Assembly: GCA_963575745.1 (NCBI GenBank)
Contig: CAUYUJ010014343.1
Coordinates: 314,002-378,001 of the forward strand
Length of the DNA stretch: 64,000 nucleotides
Direction: 5' to 3'
DNA from: Prorocentrum cordatum
Taxonomy: Eukaryota; Sar; Dinophyceae; Prorocentrales; Prorocentraceae
The notes beneath the pieces were generated by a model. It was not told the origin of the DNA, made no database searches, and saw only the letters and a list, made by a program, of their open reading frames with translations. Position numbers and translations under genes: made by a program. Positions 21,570 through 32,881 of the stretch are shown piece after piece; within the stretch, counting starts at the first letter, position 1, and every line of letters begins with the position of its first letter.

Positions 21570-21645
<76 letters not shown>
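21570..21645. repeat. (GAC)n triplet array
   Basis: About 75 bases of pure GAC units, giving a poly-Thr frame. Confidence 0.9.
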
Positions 21646-22079
21646 TGCGGACCAGCCTCCTATGCGGATTCCTACGCGGACACCTACGCGGATCTCAACG
21701 CGCACGGCGGCAGTGCCCGGAGCCTACTGGGGGGGGGAGCGTTGCGTCATACGGGGGGGGGTGAAGCGTGGCCATGACCGTCATGCCCCAAGCAATAAAG
21801 AAACGGGCTCCAGGAGGAGGGAGGAAGAAGGAGAGGGCGGCCGCGGGTGGAGGGGGGAGGGCGAGCACTCAGAGGCGGAAGACTTCCGCCGTGAGCAGCC
21901 CGAGCGGCCCGCTGGCGCGTCCGGGGGGCCGGAGCGGAGGCCAAGCAGACCGCGTCAGCACATGGTCTGCCGTACAGGTGAGTTGTGGTAGGCGTGCGGT
22001 TGCGCATGCGCGTGCGTGAGTTGTGGCGTACGCCCGCGCGTACGCTTTGCCTAATGGGTGTGCTTGCGAAATGACTTGG

Positions 22080-22250
22080 TTACGTGTGCGTGTGCGTGAT
22101 GCGGTTGTGTGTGGATGCAAGTGTGTGCAAGTGTGTATGTGCTTGTATGTGAATGTGTGTGGTGTTTGCGTGTGTGTCTTTGTGTGTCTGTGTGTCTGAA
22201 TGCCTGCGTGCCTGTGCGTCCGTGTGTGTGTGTGTGTTCTGTGTGCGGCT
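22080..22250. repeat. TG-rich tract
   Basis: TGTGTGCGTG and TGTGTCTG words of mixed period. It resembles the edges of the 26-30 kb array without its heptamer core. Confidence 0.7.
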
Positions 22251-22544
22251 ACGTTCCCCTCGCATCCCCCTGCTCCGCCCCCCCCCGACTCCCCCTCCCC
22301 CATCTCCACATCACATCGACGTGCCTCCTCCCCCCCAGCCCAACGTTGCCCTCCCCCTTTTTCACCTCCTCCTGCTCATCATATTAATGTCTTTATGTGT
22401 GTGTGCAGCTTAGGGCCACGCGTGACTAGCCGAATTCCCACCAGCCCTCTGGTCGTAGGAGGTCTAACGAGTTCTTTCCTCGTCCAAAAACCCTCTTCAC
22501 TTCAGGGAGGGGTATCCTCCCACTCCCCTGACTGAGTTTTTTGT

Positions 22545-22930
22545 TGGGGGTGTCGCGAGGTGGCAGGGAGTCCGTTTTCGCCCAAGATGGCTCCAAGCGG
22601 GTCTCCGATGCTCCAAGATGGCCTCCAAGGCGGCTCAAGATAGCCGAAAATCCTCCAAGAGGCCCCACGAGGGCCACAAGACGGTTCCAAGAGCTCTCGG
22701 AGCCTCCATCAGGAACCCCCGACGAGGCAAGACTCCGTCCAAAACCACAAGAAAATCAATGATGTGTGCCTTTTCGTGTATTCGCGATGCGGTGTTGAGG
22801 CCCCAATGCTGCCCCAAGATGTCCCAAGAGAGCCCCGCGAGGGGCTCAAGATGCCCCCCAAACGGGCCCACCAGCGCCCAAGATCCGGCCAAAAGCGCCC
22901 CAAGAGCGCCCAAGAGGCGATGTTGATGGC
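22545..22930 (+). mobile_element. Phased-repeat element, subfamily 2, copy a
   Basis: CCAAGATGGC and CCAAGAGGCCC units at ~10.5-bp spacing flank a spacer with ATGTGTGCCTTTTCGTGTAT (about 22761-22780). The head GTGTCGCGAGGTGGCAGGGA matches the head at about 24826. Confidence 0.6.
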
Positions 22931-23025
22931 TCCAGGAGGGGAGGCAAATCGAGGCCCCCCCCCCCTCCTTCGATCGATAGCCTCCAACACGGCCTCGAGA
23001 GGCCCGTAGCGCCGTGCACGTGTGT

Positions 23026-23785
23026 CTTGGAAATTTGCAAGGGCTTCACGGGTGGAGGGCGGGTTGTTTTCAAAGAGTGGCTCGCGCCTCAGCGGCGCAC
23101 ACACTCCGCTTTTAGAGTGCAGGAGCGTCACGGAAGGAGGACGGCACCTGTTCGAGATGTGGCGCTCGCCTGCGCGCCGCGCACATTCGTCTTCAGAGTT
23201 CGGAGCAGTTTCAAATATTAGCATGGCTGACGTCCCAGATGTGGTGTTTCGGCACGATGTTTCGGCAGGCGTGGCTATTGCGCAACAGTCAGGTTGATCC
23301 GCCGTGTTGAAGTCCCAGGAATGGTGTTCTGACACTGTTCAGACTGTCAAGACTCAACAGTAGCGTTGACTCGCGGTGCTGAGGTGCGAGGAAAAGGGTT
23401 CTGGCACGATCCAGAATCGCCACGACGCAACAGTAACGTTGATTCGCGGCGCTGAAGTCCCAGGTACGGTGTTCTAGCACGGTTCAGGATGCGCAAACGC
23501 TTGTATTCCAACGGTTGTATTCCAACAGGGCACTTCCCTCAGTGCAAATGTATTATTGTAGGGGCATGTGAAGAGGGAACTCCGAGGGAGGGTCTATTGC
23601 AACATCGATGATGAAACTTGGGTTTGCACTGGTGTTCCTCCTCCTCCTCCTCCTCCACCTCTCCTCCTTCTCCTCCTTATTCTCCTCCTCCTCCTCCTTC
23701 TCCTCCTCCCGCCTGGTCTTCCTCCTCATCCTCTTCCTCCTCCTCATCCTCCTCCTCCTCCTCCTCCTTCTCCCCCTCCCCTCAC
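23026..23785 (+). mobile_element. Composite A-B-C-(CTC)n repeat, copy 3
   Basis: Two or more module-A units at about 23030-23215 (TTCACGGGTGGAGGGCGGG, CGCCGCGCACATTCG). Three to four module-B units follow (about 23225-23490; GAAGTCCCAGGAATGGTG, CGACGCAACAGTAACG). Module C spans about 23500-23630 (CAACAGGGCACTTCCCTCAG, AACATCGATGATGA). It ends in (CTC)n to about 23785. The left edge of copies 1 and 2 is missing. Confidence 0.75.
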
Positions 23786-23789
23786 CCCC

Positions 23790-24800
23790 CCGCGGGCCGC
23801 GGGCACCAGAAATGGCCCGACGAGCCCTCAAAGGCCACCCCTTTCCTACCAGAATTCTCTCTGCTCATCCTGGTTGCATGGACGTGGTGGGGATACGCTT
23901 TTTTTCTCGGTCGCGGCCGCGAAACAAAGGTCCGGCGGCGAGAAGCAAAGTCCGGGACACGAACGAGGCTACGTGGTGGGGGTACAAGAAGCGTGAAGAA
24001 TCCCACCAACTCTCTCTGGGCACAGGTGGCTTAACGAGCTGTGTCTTCTCTCTGCCAAAGCTCCCCCGAGCCCCTGCTCGGGGGAGAGGTTTACAACTGC
24101 CACATATTGATGAACACACAACCTCACCCAGGCGACCAGCAGCCAACCTGGGTCAATCAGCCCCCCCCCGACAATTCCTGGAACAACAACAATAGAAATG
24201 CGTTCTGCCTCCTAATCTGGCGCATGCGCAGGCGCCCCTCGACCACTTTGCAGTGGGCGGGGGTGCTGGCATATTGCTTGCTGCGGGCAGGCCAACCACC
24301 CCTGCCAAAAAGCCATAGAAAACTACACTCTGGCTCCAAATCTAGGGCATGCGCAGGGATCTCTTGTCTCTGAGCTCACATGTGTTTCACGACTCCTCAA
24401 GATGCCACAATTTGTCCATCCGTGCTGGTGCTTTGCGCGCCCTGGGGCCGCCCTTCTCACAGCTCGGCACTTCGCTTCTGGGGGGGCTCAAGATCCTGAA
24501 CTCCTTGGGGCCAGGCCCCCAAGCACCTGGGGTCCCTATTAGTTTCCCGTAGCTGGCGCACCTGGCGCTGCTGGAGCACGTGGTAGAGTCGGCGCACGTG
24601 GAGCATGTGACACACCTGGCACGCTTGGGCCTCCAGGGTGTCTGGTGCACCTGGAACCCGTTGCGCGCATGGCAAGTGTGGCGTTCCTAAGCGATCTGCT
24701 GACACTCGGGTATTACGTATGTGTTGGGAGGGCGGGTAGGAGTAAGCTAGACGGCCTGCTATTCAGGCGGGCAGCTTGATCCCTCCCTCTACCCCCTCCC
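23790..24800. other. No supported gene
   Basis: Mixed sequence. One minus-strand frame of about 87 codons at 24387-24650 and several plus-strand frames carry no recognisable motif. TCTCTGGGCACAGGTGG and similar words are single copy here. Confidence 0.4.
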
Positions 24801-24804
24801 CTGG

Positions 24805-25215
24805 GTTTGGACGGGGCGCCCCGCGAGGTGTCAGAGGAGGAGTGTCGGTACGAGATGGCTCCAAGAGGACCTCAGAGAGTCCAAGATGGCCTCCCAAACG
24901 GCCCAAGATACTTCAAGATGGGCCAAGAAAGCCTCAAAACGGCTCCAAGACGATTCCAAGCGCCCTCCGAGCCCTCCGAGCCTTTCAGGGCACCCCTCAA
25001 GAGGCTAAACTCATTCCAAAACCTATGGAACATCGATGTGATGTGCCTCTTCGCTTCCGATGGGCTTCTGGGGCCGCAAGATAGCCCCAAGACGGCCCAA
25101 GGGAGACCTAAGAGGGGCCCAAAGAGGGCCCCAAGAGGGCCCCAAGAGCGCCCAAACGCTCCAAGAGCGCCCCAAGAGGGCCCCAAGAGGACCCCAAGAC
25201 GCCCTCTTTGAGCCT
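24805..25215 (+). mobile_element. Phased-repeat element, subfamily 2, copy b
   Basis: Head CCCCGCGAGGTGTCAGAGG, CCAAGA units, and a spacer ATCGATGTGATGTGCCTCTT corresponding to that at about 22757. Then more CCAAGAGGGCCC units. Confidence 0.6.
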
Positions 25216-25322
25216 CCGAGGGGGGAGGGCTGAATTTCCCACCCTGCCTTTTTGAGCGATGGGGCTCAAGATCGTCCCAAGAGGCCTCCAAGACGCCCAC
25301 TGCGCAGGTTCTTTGAAGAGTC

Positions 25323-25372
25323 TTTGCAGGGTCCCCCCCACCCTGCAAAGACGCTGCAAATACCCTGCAAAC
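25323..25372. repeat. Short hairpin, TTTGCAGGGT / ACCCTGCAAA
   Basis: The 10-base arms face each other across a C-rich loop, and a third copy ACCCTGCAAAC follows. It could be the end of a small foldback element. Confidence 0.5.
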
Positions 25373-25439
25373 AGGGGACCCCTCTTTTGCTGGTTAGGGG
25401 GCGTCTAGCCCGACTGTTCAAAAAAACACGCTCTACAAG

Positions 25440-26040
25440 TCCCTGAGTCTGGCAGCTCGCCTGGCAACCTCTCCTACTGGTCCTGGACGCAACGCAAAAC
25501 AAGTGCCCGAGAATCTTGTAAGCCGAAGAGACATGCTATCAATCTCGAAGAAATCATTGCATAAGAACGAAATGAACCTTTGATATATGATTCCACAATT
25601 GTGCCTAGTATGGCCCTAATGCGCTTCCACAGCGGCCCCGTCCACTGCATGCTTCTACACTGCCCTCATTCTAGCAACTCCACCGGCAAATGTTTCTGGG
25701 TGGGCTGGTGGGGATACGCGAAGCGTAAAGAATGAACGGGTCATGCTCACACAACAGAAAAAGCAAACGCCGTGACGACTCCACAGCAACGGCCAGCCAG
25801 GGCTGCGACCTGGTAGGCCTGCAGTCAGCGTCCAGCCAGTGAGCCTCCTCAGTCTCCTACCCCACCCGTCTGTGCATCCTCGGACAGCCGGGTCCTGGCG
25901 AGCGCGGGGCTTGGCTTTGACGTGGTGAATCACGCCGACAAGCTGCCCCACCTCGGACTGCCGCGGGCAAACCCCCCACCCCTGCGCCCGCCCTGACGCG
26001 CACTGCCGCCCACCCCTCCTCCTCGGGAGGAGGAATAGGA
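25440..26040. other. Spacer before the heptamer satellite; no gene seen
   Basis: Lower-GC sequence to about 25740, then GC-rich sequence up to CTCCTCCTCGGGAGGAGGA (26015-26033), a small palindrome at the edge of the satellite. Confidence 0.5.
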
Positions 26041-26049
26041 AGGGAAGGC

Positions 26050-29000
26050 GTGTGTGTGTGTGTGTGCGTGCTTGTGCGCGTGTTTGTGCGCCCGTGCGTG
26101 TGTTTGTGTCCGTGTGTGCGTGAGTGTGTTTGTGTGTGTGCGTGCGTGTCTGCGCGTGTGTGTGTGTGTGTGTGTGTGTTGGTGTGCGTGTGTGCGTGAG
26201 TGTGTCTGTGTTTTTTTGTGTGAACGAGTGTGTATGTGTGTATGTATGTATGTGTGCGCGTGCGTGTATGTGTGTGCCGTGTGTCGTGTGTCGTGCGTCG
26301 TTTTGTCGTGTGTCGTGTGTCGTGTGTCGTGTGTGCGTGTGCGTGTGCGTGTGTGCGTCGTCTGCGTGTGCGTGTTGTGTGTTACGTGTTGCGTGTTGTG
26401 TGTGTTGCGTGCTGCGTGTTGTGTGGTGTGTTGTGTGTTGTGTGTTGTGTGTTGTGCTGTGTGCTGTGTGGTGTGTGGTGTGTGTTGTGTGACGTGTGTT
26501 GTGCGCTGGGTGCTGGGTGCTGTGTGTTGTGTGTTGTGTGTTGTGTGTCGTGTGCTCTGTGCTGTGTGTTGTGTGCTGTGTGATGCGTGGTGCGTGTTGT
26601 GTGTCGTGTGCTGTGTGCTGTGTGTCGTGTGTCGTGTGTCGTGTGTCGTGTGCCATGAATCGTGTGTCGTGTGTCGTGTGTCGTGTGCCGTGTGCCGTGT
26701 GTCGTGTCGTGTGCGTGTTGTGTGTCGTGTGCTGTGTGCTGTGTGCTGTGTGTCGTGTGTTGTCTGTCGTGTGTCGTGTGTCGTGTGTCGTGTGTCGTGT
26801 GCCGTGTGCCGTGTGTCGTGTGTCGTGTGTCGTGTGTCGTGCGTCGTGCGTCGTGTGTCGTGTGTCGTGTGTCGTGTGTCGCGTGTCGTGTGTCGTTTGT
26901 CGTGTGTCGTGTATCGTGCGCATGTGCGTGTGTGTATGTGTCGTGTGCGTGTGCGGTTGCGTGTTGTGTGTTGCGTGTTGCGTGTTGTGTGATGCGGGTT
27001 GCGTGCTTTTTGCTGTGAGCTGTGTGTTGCGTGTTGCGTGGTTTGTGTTGCGTGTTGCGTGCTGTGTGCTGTGTGCTGGGTGTCGTGTGTCGTGTGTCGT
27101 GTGTCGTGTGTCGTGTGTCGTGTGTCGTGTGTCGTGTGTCGTGTGTCGTTTGTCGAGTGTCGTGTGTCGTGTGTCGTGTGTCGTGTCGTTTGTCGTGTGC
27201 CGTGTGTGCGTGTGCCGTGTGTCGTGTGTCGTGTGCGTGTGCGTGTGCGTGTGTGTGCGTGTCGTGTGCGTGTAAGCGTGCGTGTGCGTGTCGCGTCTTG
27301 CCAGTTGCGTGTTGATTGCTGTGTGATGCGTGTTGTGTGCTGTGCGCTGTGGGTTGTGTTGTGTGGTGTGTGTTGTGTGTCGTGTGCTTTGTGCTGTGTG
27401 CTGTGTGTCGTGTGTCGTTTGTCCTGTGTCGTGTGTCGTGTGTCGTGTGCCATGAATCGTGTGTCGTGTGTCGTGTGTCGTGTGCCGTGTGCCGTGTGTC
27501 GTGTCGTGTGCGTGTTGTGTGTCGTGTGCTGTGTGCTGTGTGCTGTGTGTCGTGTATTGTCTGTCGTGTGTCGTGTGACGTGTGTCGTGTGTCGTGTGCC
27601 GTGTGCCGTGTGGCGTGTGTCGTGTGTCGTGTGTCGTGTGTCGTGCGTCGTGTGGCGTGTGTCGTGTGCGTGTGAGTGTGCGTATGTGCGCGTGTCGTGT
27701 GCGTGTGTCGTGTGCGTGTGCGTGTGTGTGTTTCGTGTTGTGTGTTGCGTGTTGCGGCTTGTGTGTTGCGTGTTATGTGCTGCGTGCTTTGTCTTGTAAA
27801 AACTGTGTTGTTTGTCGTGTGTCGTGTGCCGTGTGTCGTGTGTTGTGTGTCGTGTGTGCGTGAATCGTGTGTCGGGTGTCGTGTGTCGTGTGCCGTGTGC
27901 CGTGTATCGCGTGTCGTAAGTCGCGTTCCGCGTGTCGTGTGTCGTGTGTTGCGTGCGTGTGCGTGTGTGCGTGTGCCGTGTGTCGTGTGACGTGTGTCGT
28001 GTGTCATGCGTTCGGTGTCGTGTGCCGTGTGTCGTGTGTCGTGTGTCGTGTGTCGTGTCTCGTGTGTCAAGTGTCGTGTGTCGTGTGTCGTGTGTCGCGT
28101 GCCGTTTGCCGTGTATCGTGTGGCGTGTGGCGTGTGCCGTGTGCCGTGTGTCGCGTGACGTGTGTCGTGTGTCGTGTGTCGTGTGCGTGTGCGTGTGTGT
28201 GTGTGCCAGGTGTCGTCTGTCGTGTGTCGTGTGTCGTGTGACGTGTGTCGTGTGCCGAGTGCCGTGTGTCGTGTGTCGTATGTCGTGTGTCGTGTGCCGT
28301 GTGTCGAATGTCGTGTGCCGTGTGCCGTGTGCGTGTTCGTGTGTGTGTGTGCGTGTCGTGTGCGTATGCGTGTGCGTGTTGTGTGTTGTGTGTTGTGTGT
28401 TGCGTGCTGCGTGGTGTGTGTTGTGCGCTGTGTGCTGCGTGTTGTGTGTTGCGTGATGTGGGATGCGTGCTGCGTGTTGTGTGTCGCGTGCTGCGCGTTG
28501 TGTGCTGTGTGCTGTGTGTTGTGTGTCGTGTGTCGTGTGTCGCGTGTTGTGTGCTGTGTGCTGTGTGCCGTGTGTCGTGTGTCGCGTGTCCCGTGTAAAG
28601 TGTCGTGTGTCGTGTGTCGTGTGTCTTATGTCGTGTGTCGTGTGCCGTGTGCCGTGTGGCGTGTGCCGTGTGTCGTGTGTCGTGTGCCGTGTGCCGTGTG
28701 CCGTGTGTCATGTGTCGTGTGTCGTGTGCGTGTGCATGTGTGCGTGTGCCGTGTGTCGTATGTCGTGTGTCGTAAGTCGCGTGTCGTGTGTCGTGTGTCG
28801 TGTGCCGTTTGTCGTGTGCCGTGTGAAGGGTGCCGTGTGTCGTGTGTCGTGTGTCGTGTGTCGTGTGTCGTGTGTCGTGTGTCGTGTGTCGTGTGTCAGG
28901 TGCCGTTTGCCGTGTGCCGTGTGTCGTGTGGCGTGTGCCGTGTGCCGTGTGTCGTGTGTCGTGTGTCGTGTGTCGTGTGTCGTGTGTCGTGTGTCATGTG

Positions 29001-30290
29001 TCGTGTGCCGTGTGCCGTGTGCCGTGTGTCGTGTGCCGTGTGTCGTCTGTCGTGTGTCGTGTGTCGTGTGTCGTGTGTCGTGAGTCGTGTGCCGTGTGCC
29101 GTGTGTCGTGTGTCGTGTCGTGTGTCGTGTGTCGTGTGTCGTGTCTCGTGTGTCGTGTGTCGTGTGTCGTGTGTCGTGTGTGCGTGTATGCGTGTGCCGT
29201 ACGTGCGTGTGCGCCTGTGTCGTGTGTCGTGTGCCGTGTGCCGTGTGTCGTGTGTCGTGTGTCGTGTGTCGTGTGTCGTGTGCGTGTGCGTGTGTGTGCG
29301 TGTGTCGTGTGTCGTGTGCGTGTGCGTGTTGCGTGTTGTGTGTTGTGTGTTGCGTGTTGTGTGTTGCGTGTTGTGTGTTGCGTGTTGCGTGGTGCGTGTT
29401 GCGTGCTGTGTGTTGTGTGTTGCGCGTTGTGTGTAGCGTGTTGCGTGTTTTGTGTTGCGTGCTGCGTGTTGTGTTCTGTGTGCTGTGTGTCATGTGTCGT
29501 GTGTCGTGCGATGTGTGCTGTGTGTGGGTGTGCCGTGTGTCGTGTGTCGTGTGTCGTGTGTGCGTGTGACGTGTGCCGTGTGTCGTGTGCCGTGTGTCGT
29601 GTGTCGTGTGTGCGTGTGCCGTGTGCGTGTGTCGTGTGTCGTGCGCCCTGCGTCGTGTGTCGTGTGTCGTGTGTCGTGTGTCGTGTGTCGTGTGCGTGTG
29701 CGTGTGTGTGTGTGTGTGTGCGTGTTGCGTGGTGTGTGTGTGTTAAGTATGCGTGTTGTGTGATGCGTGTTGCGTGTTGTGTGTTGCGTGCAATGTGGTG
29801 TGTGTGTTGCGTGTTGTGTGTTGCGTGTTGCGTGTTGTGTATGTTGCGTGTTGCGTGTTGTGTGCAGTGTGCTGTGTGTTGTGTGTCGGGTGTCGTGTGT
29901 TGTGTGCTGTGTGTCGTGTGCCGTGTGTTGTATGTCGTGTGTCGTGTGTCGTGTGCCGTATGTCGTGTATCGTGTGCTGTGTGCCGCGTGCCGCGTGTCG
30001 TGAGTCGTGTGTCGTATGTCGTGTGTCGTGTGCCGTGTGTCGTGTGCCGTGTGTCGTGTGTCGTGTGTCGTGTGCCGTGTGTCGTGTGTCGTGTGTCGTG
30101 TGCGTGTGCGTGTGTGTGCGTGTGTTGTGCGTGTGTGGATTTGCGTGTGCGTGTGCGGCGTGTTGCGTGTTGCGTGTTGCGTGCTGCATGTTGCGTGTTG
30201 TATGCTGTGCTGTGTGCCGTGTGCCGTGTGCCGTGTGCCGTGTGCCGTGTGCGTGTGCCGTGTGCCTGTGTGCCGTGTGTGCGACCGTAG
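26050..30290. repeat. 4.2-kb heptanucleotide satellite (TGTGTCG)n with higher-order structure
   Basis: The core unit TGTGTCG (CGACACA on the other strand) is varied by single bases (TGTGCCG, TGTGCTG, TGTTGCG). It is broken by blocks of GTGCGTGTGCGTGTG about every 300-500 bases (near 26334, 26935, 27236, 27690, 27955, 28186, 28330, 28730, 29280, 29690 and 30100). The rare marker GTGCCATGAATCGTG occurs at 26651 and 27448, inside a longer matching stretch, so a unit of about 0.8 kb was duplicated. Seven bases times three gives 21, so frames of several hundred Cys/Val/Arg or Thr/His/Asp codons stay open on both strands. They are not genes. Confidence 0.9.
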
Positions 30291-30299
30291 CCCTGGCTC

Positions 30300-30740
30300 G
30301 AGGCCACGAGCGGGCCCCCCCTCGGGGTCAGCCGCACTCCGCCGCCCAGCCCCCTCGGCACCCGCCGCCCCCTCTGCGCCCGGCCTAGCAATGAGCCCCG
30401 CGGGGGGCTCTCTGGAGGGGACCCCCCCACACCTGGCCTACGGGGCGCAGCGAGGGATGTGCCGAAAGCTCACGTCTGCGTTCCCCCACTTCCTCACCAA
30501 ATACCAGCTTGGGAGCTACCGCTCTCACGGGGGGGGGGGGCGGGACAGACAAACTTTCATCCGACATCATCGCTGCCCCATCGGCCCTGGTTGATGGGGC
30601 TCACGTTCAGCCCGCTGGGCCCAGCGTCTTGATCCCTCCAGAATCCCCGTAGGCGCCCCAGCTTGGTCTCGTTTCTGCGGAGCACGGCTCGGAGGAGAGC
30701 GGCGGCTCCCCCACCGATCCTCCGAACCCAGGCCGGCCAT
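30300..30740. other. No supported gene
   Basis: GC-rich sequence with a G-run at 30531-30540. Short frames only. Confidence 0.45.
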
Positions 30741-30742
30741 GA

Positions 30743-30905
30743 CTCCTCCTCTTCTTCCACCTCCTCCGTCTCCTCCTCCTCCTCCTCCTCCTCCTCCTCC
30801 TCCTCCTCCTCCTCTTCTTCCACCTCCTCCGTCTCCTCCTCCTCCTCCTCCTCCTCCTCCTCCTCCTCCTCCTCCTCCTCCGCGTCCTCCTCCTCCCCCT
30901 CCCCC
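30743..30905 (+). repeat. (CTC)n array with a duplicated CTTCTTCCACCTCCTCCGTC block
   Basis: CTC units at 30774-30810 and 30832-30880. Each run is preceded by the same 20-base variant block, a local duplication. Confidence 0.9.
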
Positions 30906-31085
30906 TGGAGCTGACCGGCCAGGCGACCAAGCCGGTCAGCTCCGGGCAGCTCCTAAGCCCAGGGCAGCTGCTCCCAGCAGGCGGCGCACACTGCGTGGCT
31001 CGGTCTGCTCACGGCGCGGGCTCTGCCCAGCGCCGGTGCCTCGTGCGGCCGTCTCGCTGCCCTCCCCGTCGTGCACTCCCGTCCA

Positions 31086-31241
31086 CCGGAGGGTTCCAAA
31101 TGGGATTTTTTTTTGGGGGGGGGGCTTTCCAGGAGGGGTCCCCCCAGGGCTTCGCACCCCCTGTTCTGACAAGGTTCCGAGGCCCCTGGGGGGGCTCTCT
31201 GGAACACCCCCTCCCCAAGAACCCCCTTTGGAACCCTCCGG
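31086..31241. mobile_element. Small foldback element, ends CCGGAGGGTTCCAAA
   Basis: CCGGAGGGTTCCAAATGGG (31086) faces CCCTTTGGAACCCTCCGG (ending 31241), about 19 paired bases. The interior has T and G runs and a further GGGGGG/CCCCCC pairing. Confidence 0.6.
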
Positions 31242-31310
31242 GTCCGGGCCAGGCCATCCCCGGGCACGTCTGAGCCGGAGCGCCCCGCCCTCGCCCCGCT
31301 ACCCCAGCGT

Positions 31311-31490
31311 GGCCTCCCAGCTGGTGTCCGAGCAGGTGGGGTCGGAGGGCTTGCGCCGCAGCGTCGACGCATCGCCGATGCATGGGCGCTGCATCGGCGA
31401 CGTTGACGATGCATCGGCGCCCTCGGCGTGGAGAAAGTTGGGCTCCACACCGAGCCGCATCACCGACACATCGGCAATGAGGCGCGACCC
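31311..31490 (-). mobile_element. Foldback MITE family 2, copy b
   Basis: GGCCTCCCAGCTGGTGTCCG and GTGGGGTCGGAGGGCTTGCG match the right half of 13937-14160 in reverse complement. GATGCATCGGC-like units follow. The far arm is eroded. Confidence 0.5.
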
Positions 31491-31499
31491 TCAGGCACC

Positions 31500-32503
31500 G
31501 TCTGGGAGAGGCCCCGAGCCGCGCGCGCAGGCGGCGGCAGCCCACGCGCGTGGGCGCAGCAGCGGCGTCCGTGGTGGCCTCCTTCCGTGCTGCGGGGTCG
31601 CCCCGACCCCACCGCGGCTGGACGCCATCGGACTCGGCCGCATCCTCCGGCGAGCATGTGGGGTGTCATCGCCAGCGAGCGGCTCGCTACCTCCCATCCC
31701 ATGCTGCCAACGCGCTCCTCCCCATCGACTCGACCTGTTCGGCGCACGGCCACCGGTGGCTCGCAGCCGCTTTCACGGGGGGGGTTCGACCATGACTGCA
31801 CAGGCTTCTTCGGAGCAGCCACAGCAGATGCACTGCGTGCAGAGGGCAGTGCCGCTTTGAGCGCAGCCCGCCATGGTATGTTGCCTGTGATTGGACGCTT
31901 CAGCGCGTCGGAGGCAAAAACGTGCAGATGCGTGTGCAAATGCGTACGTTTGTGCTCGAACGGGGGATCGGGGTTGTGCACCTGTTTTCAGCCCCTCCGG
32001 CCTGCTTCCACCGCTTGCTGTCCTCGCCATCGCCCGTGCCCGGGGGCGCATCGTCGAAAGACTGCGCCGCGGGGCGGAAGGCAGGCCACGTCAGCCTTCT
32101 GGATCCTGAAGGCGCTCCCGAACAGTCGGTAGTCAACGCCCTTATCCTGGTCGGTTCATCATCTTCGCCGTCTGCAACCTCATACGCTGATACGCTCCGC
32201 AGACGATCAAGAACCTCCTGGGCACCTCCGCCGACATGCGCGCCTGCCATGCTTGTAAGCTACATACGAAGCTACAGTCATCAGCAATATCCGCGACAGG
32301 GGATTGAGCAAGAGACCCTGGCGATTAGGACAGCAGAGTTGACATAACGACGATATAGCGGATGCAGAGGCATTGGGATCGGCAACCACTCCTACATCGC
32401 GTTCGAAAGGGAGAGACTCACAAGAACGCGGGTATACATGCAAGGCTTCCAAGCTGTGAAGGTCACTTCGATGCGAGGAGGCAGCACGGAGAAGAGAAAG
32501 AGA
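31500..32503. other. No supported gene
   Basis: Both strands have overlapping frames of 70-230 codons, favoured by high GC. None carries a motif I recognise. The segment 31860-32460 is less GC-rich and single copy in this window. Confidence 0.4.
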
Positions 32504-32881
32504 AAATTCGCCGGCCCAACGGGCCAAGGGCGTGCTAAGATCGCTAACAATATTCTAGTTCGCGCGCGCGGGGCCGTCTCTGGGGGTCCCTGGACGAAAA
32601 GTACCCCGGGACCCCCCCGGGACACCCCCAGGACACTCGGATCAGAGATGCCAGACCGGGCAACTTTTTGACACCCCTCACAAGGATCGTGGCCTCCGAG
32701 GGGAGGGGCACAATCGACTACCCCCCCCCCTGACCCAAGAGGTCCCCAAGACTGCCCAAAAGGCCCCCGAGACGCCCAAACAGCGCTCCAAGACGCCGAT
32801 GATGACCCCAAGACAGCCCAAGAAGCCTCCAAGTGGCCTCCAAGAGGCCTCACAAAAGGGCCCGAGAGGCCAAAATCCTAT

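Larger units (their letters stand above)
20165..21795. mobile_element. Mosaic element with inverted ends and inverted internal arrays
   Basis: The left end (GATGACGGGCGTCATGG, GGTATGACGGAACGCCC, GGCTCCGGCACCGCAGCC) is repeated in reverse complement at about 21708-21795. Inside, an array of CACCACAGCGC units (20360-20670) has its reverse complement at 21120-21425. The ACG-triplet blocks just inside each end (20262-20335 and 21570-21645) are in the same orientation, so the unit is not a simple palindrome. The centre 20870-21110 is unique and has no long frame I recognise. Confidence 0.55.

Noticed and set aside
23590-23640. Box C/D snoRNA suggested by GATGATGA in module C
   Set aside because: No D box or terminal stem at a proper distance in any of the three copies.
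22600-25280. Dinoflagellate spliced-leader relics (words ending GGCTCAAG)
   Set aside because: The GGCTCAAG words at about 22632 and 25260 belong to phased CCAAGA repeats; the upstream CCGTAGCCATTTT part is absent.
26050-30290. Telomere repeat
   Set aside because: The unit TGTGTCG differs from TTTAGGG and is too variable; no chromosome-end context is seen.
26382-30430. Very long open frames (up to 562 codons) rich in Cys/Val/Arg or Thr/His/Asp
   Set aside because: They arise because the heptamer period times three is a multiple of three. All frames are open on both strands and the translations have no domain.
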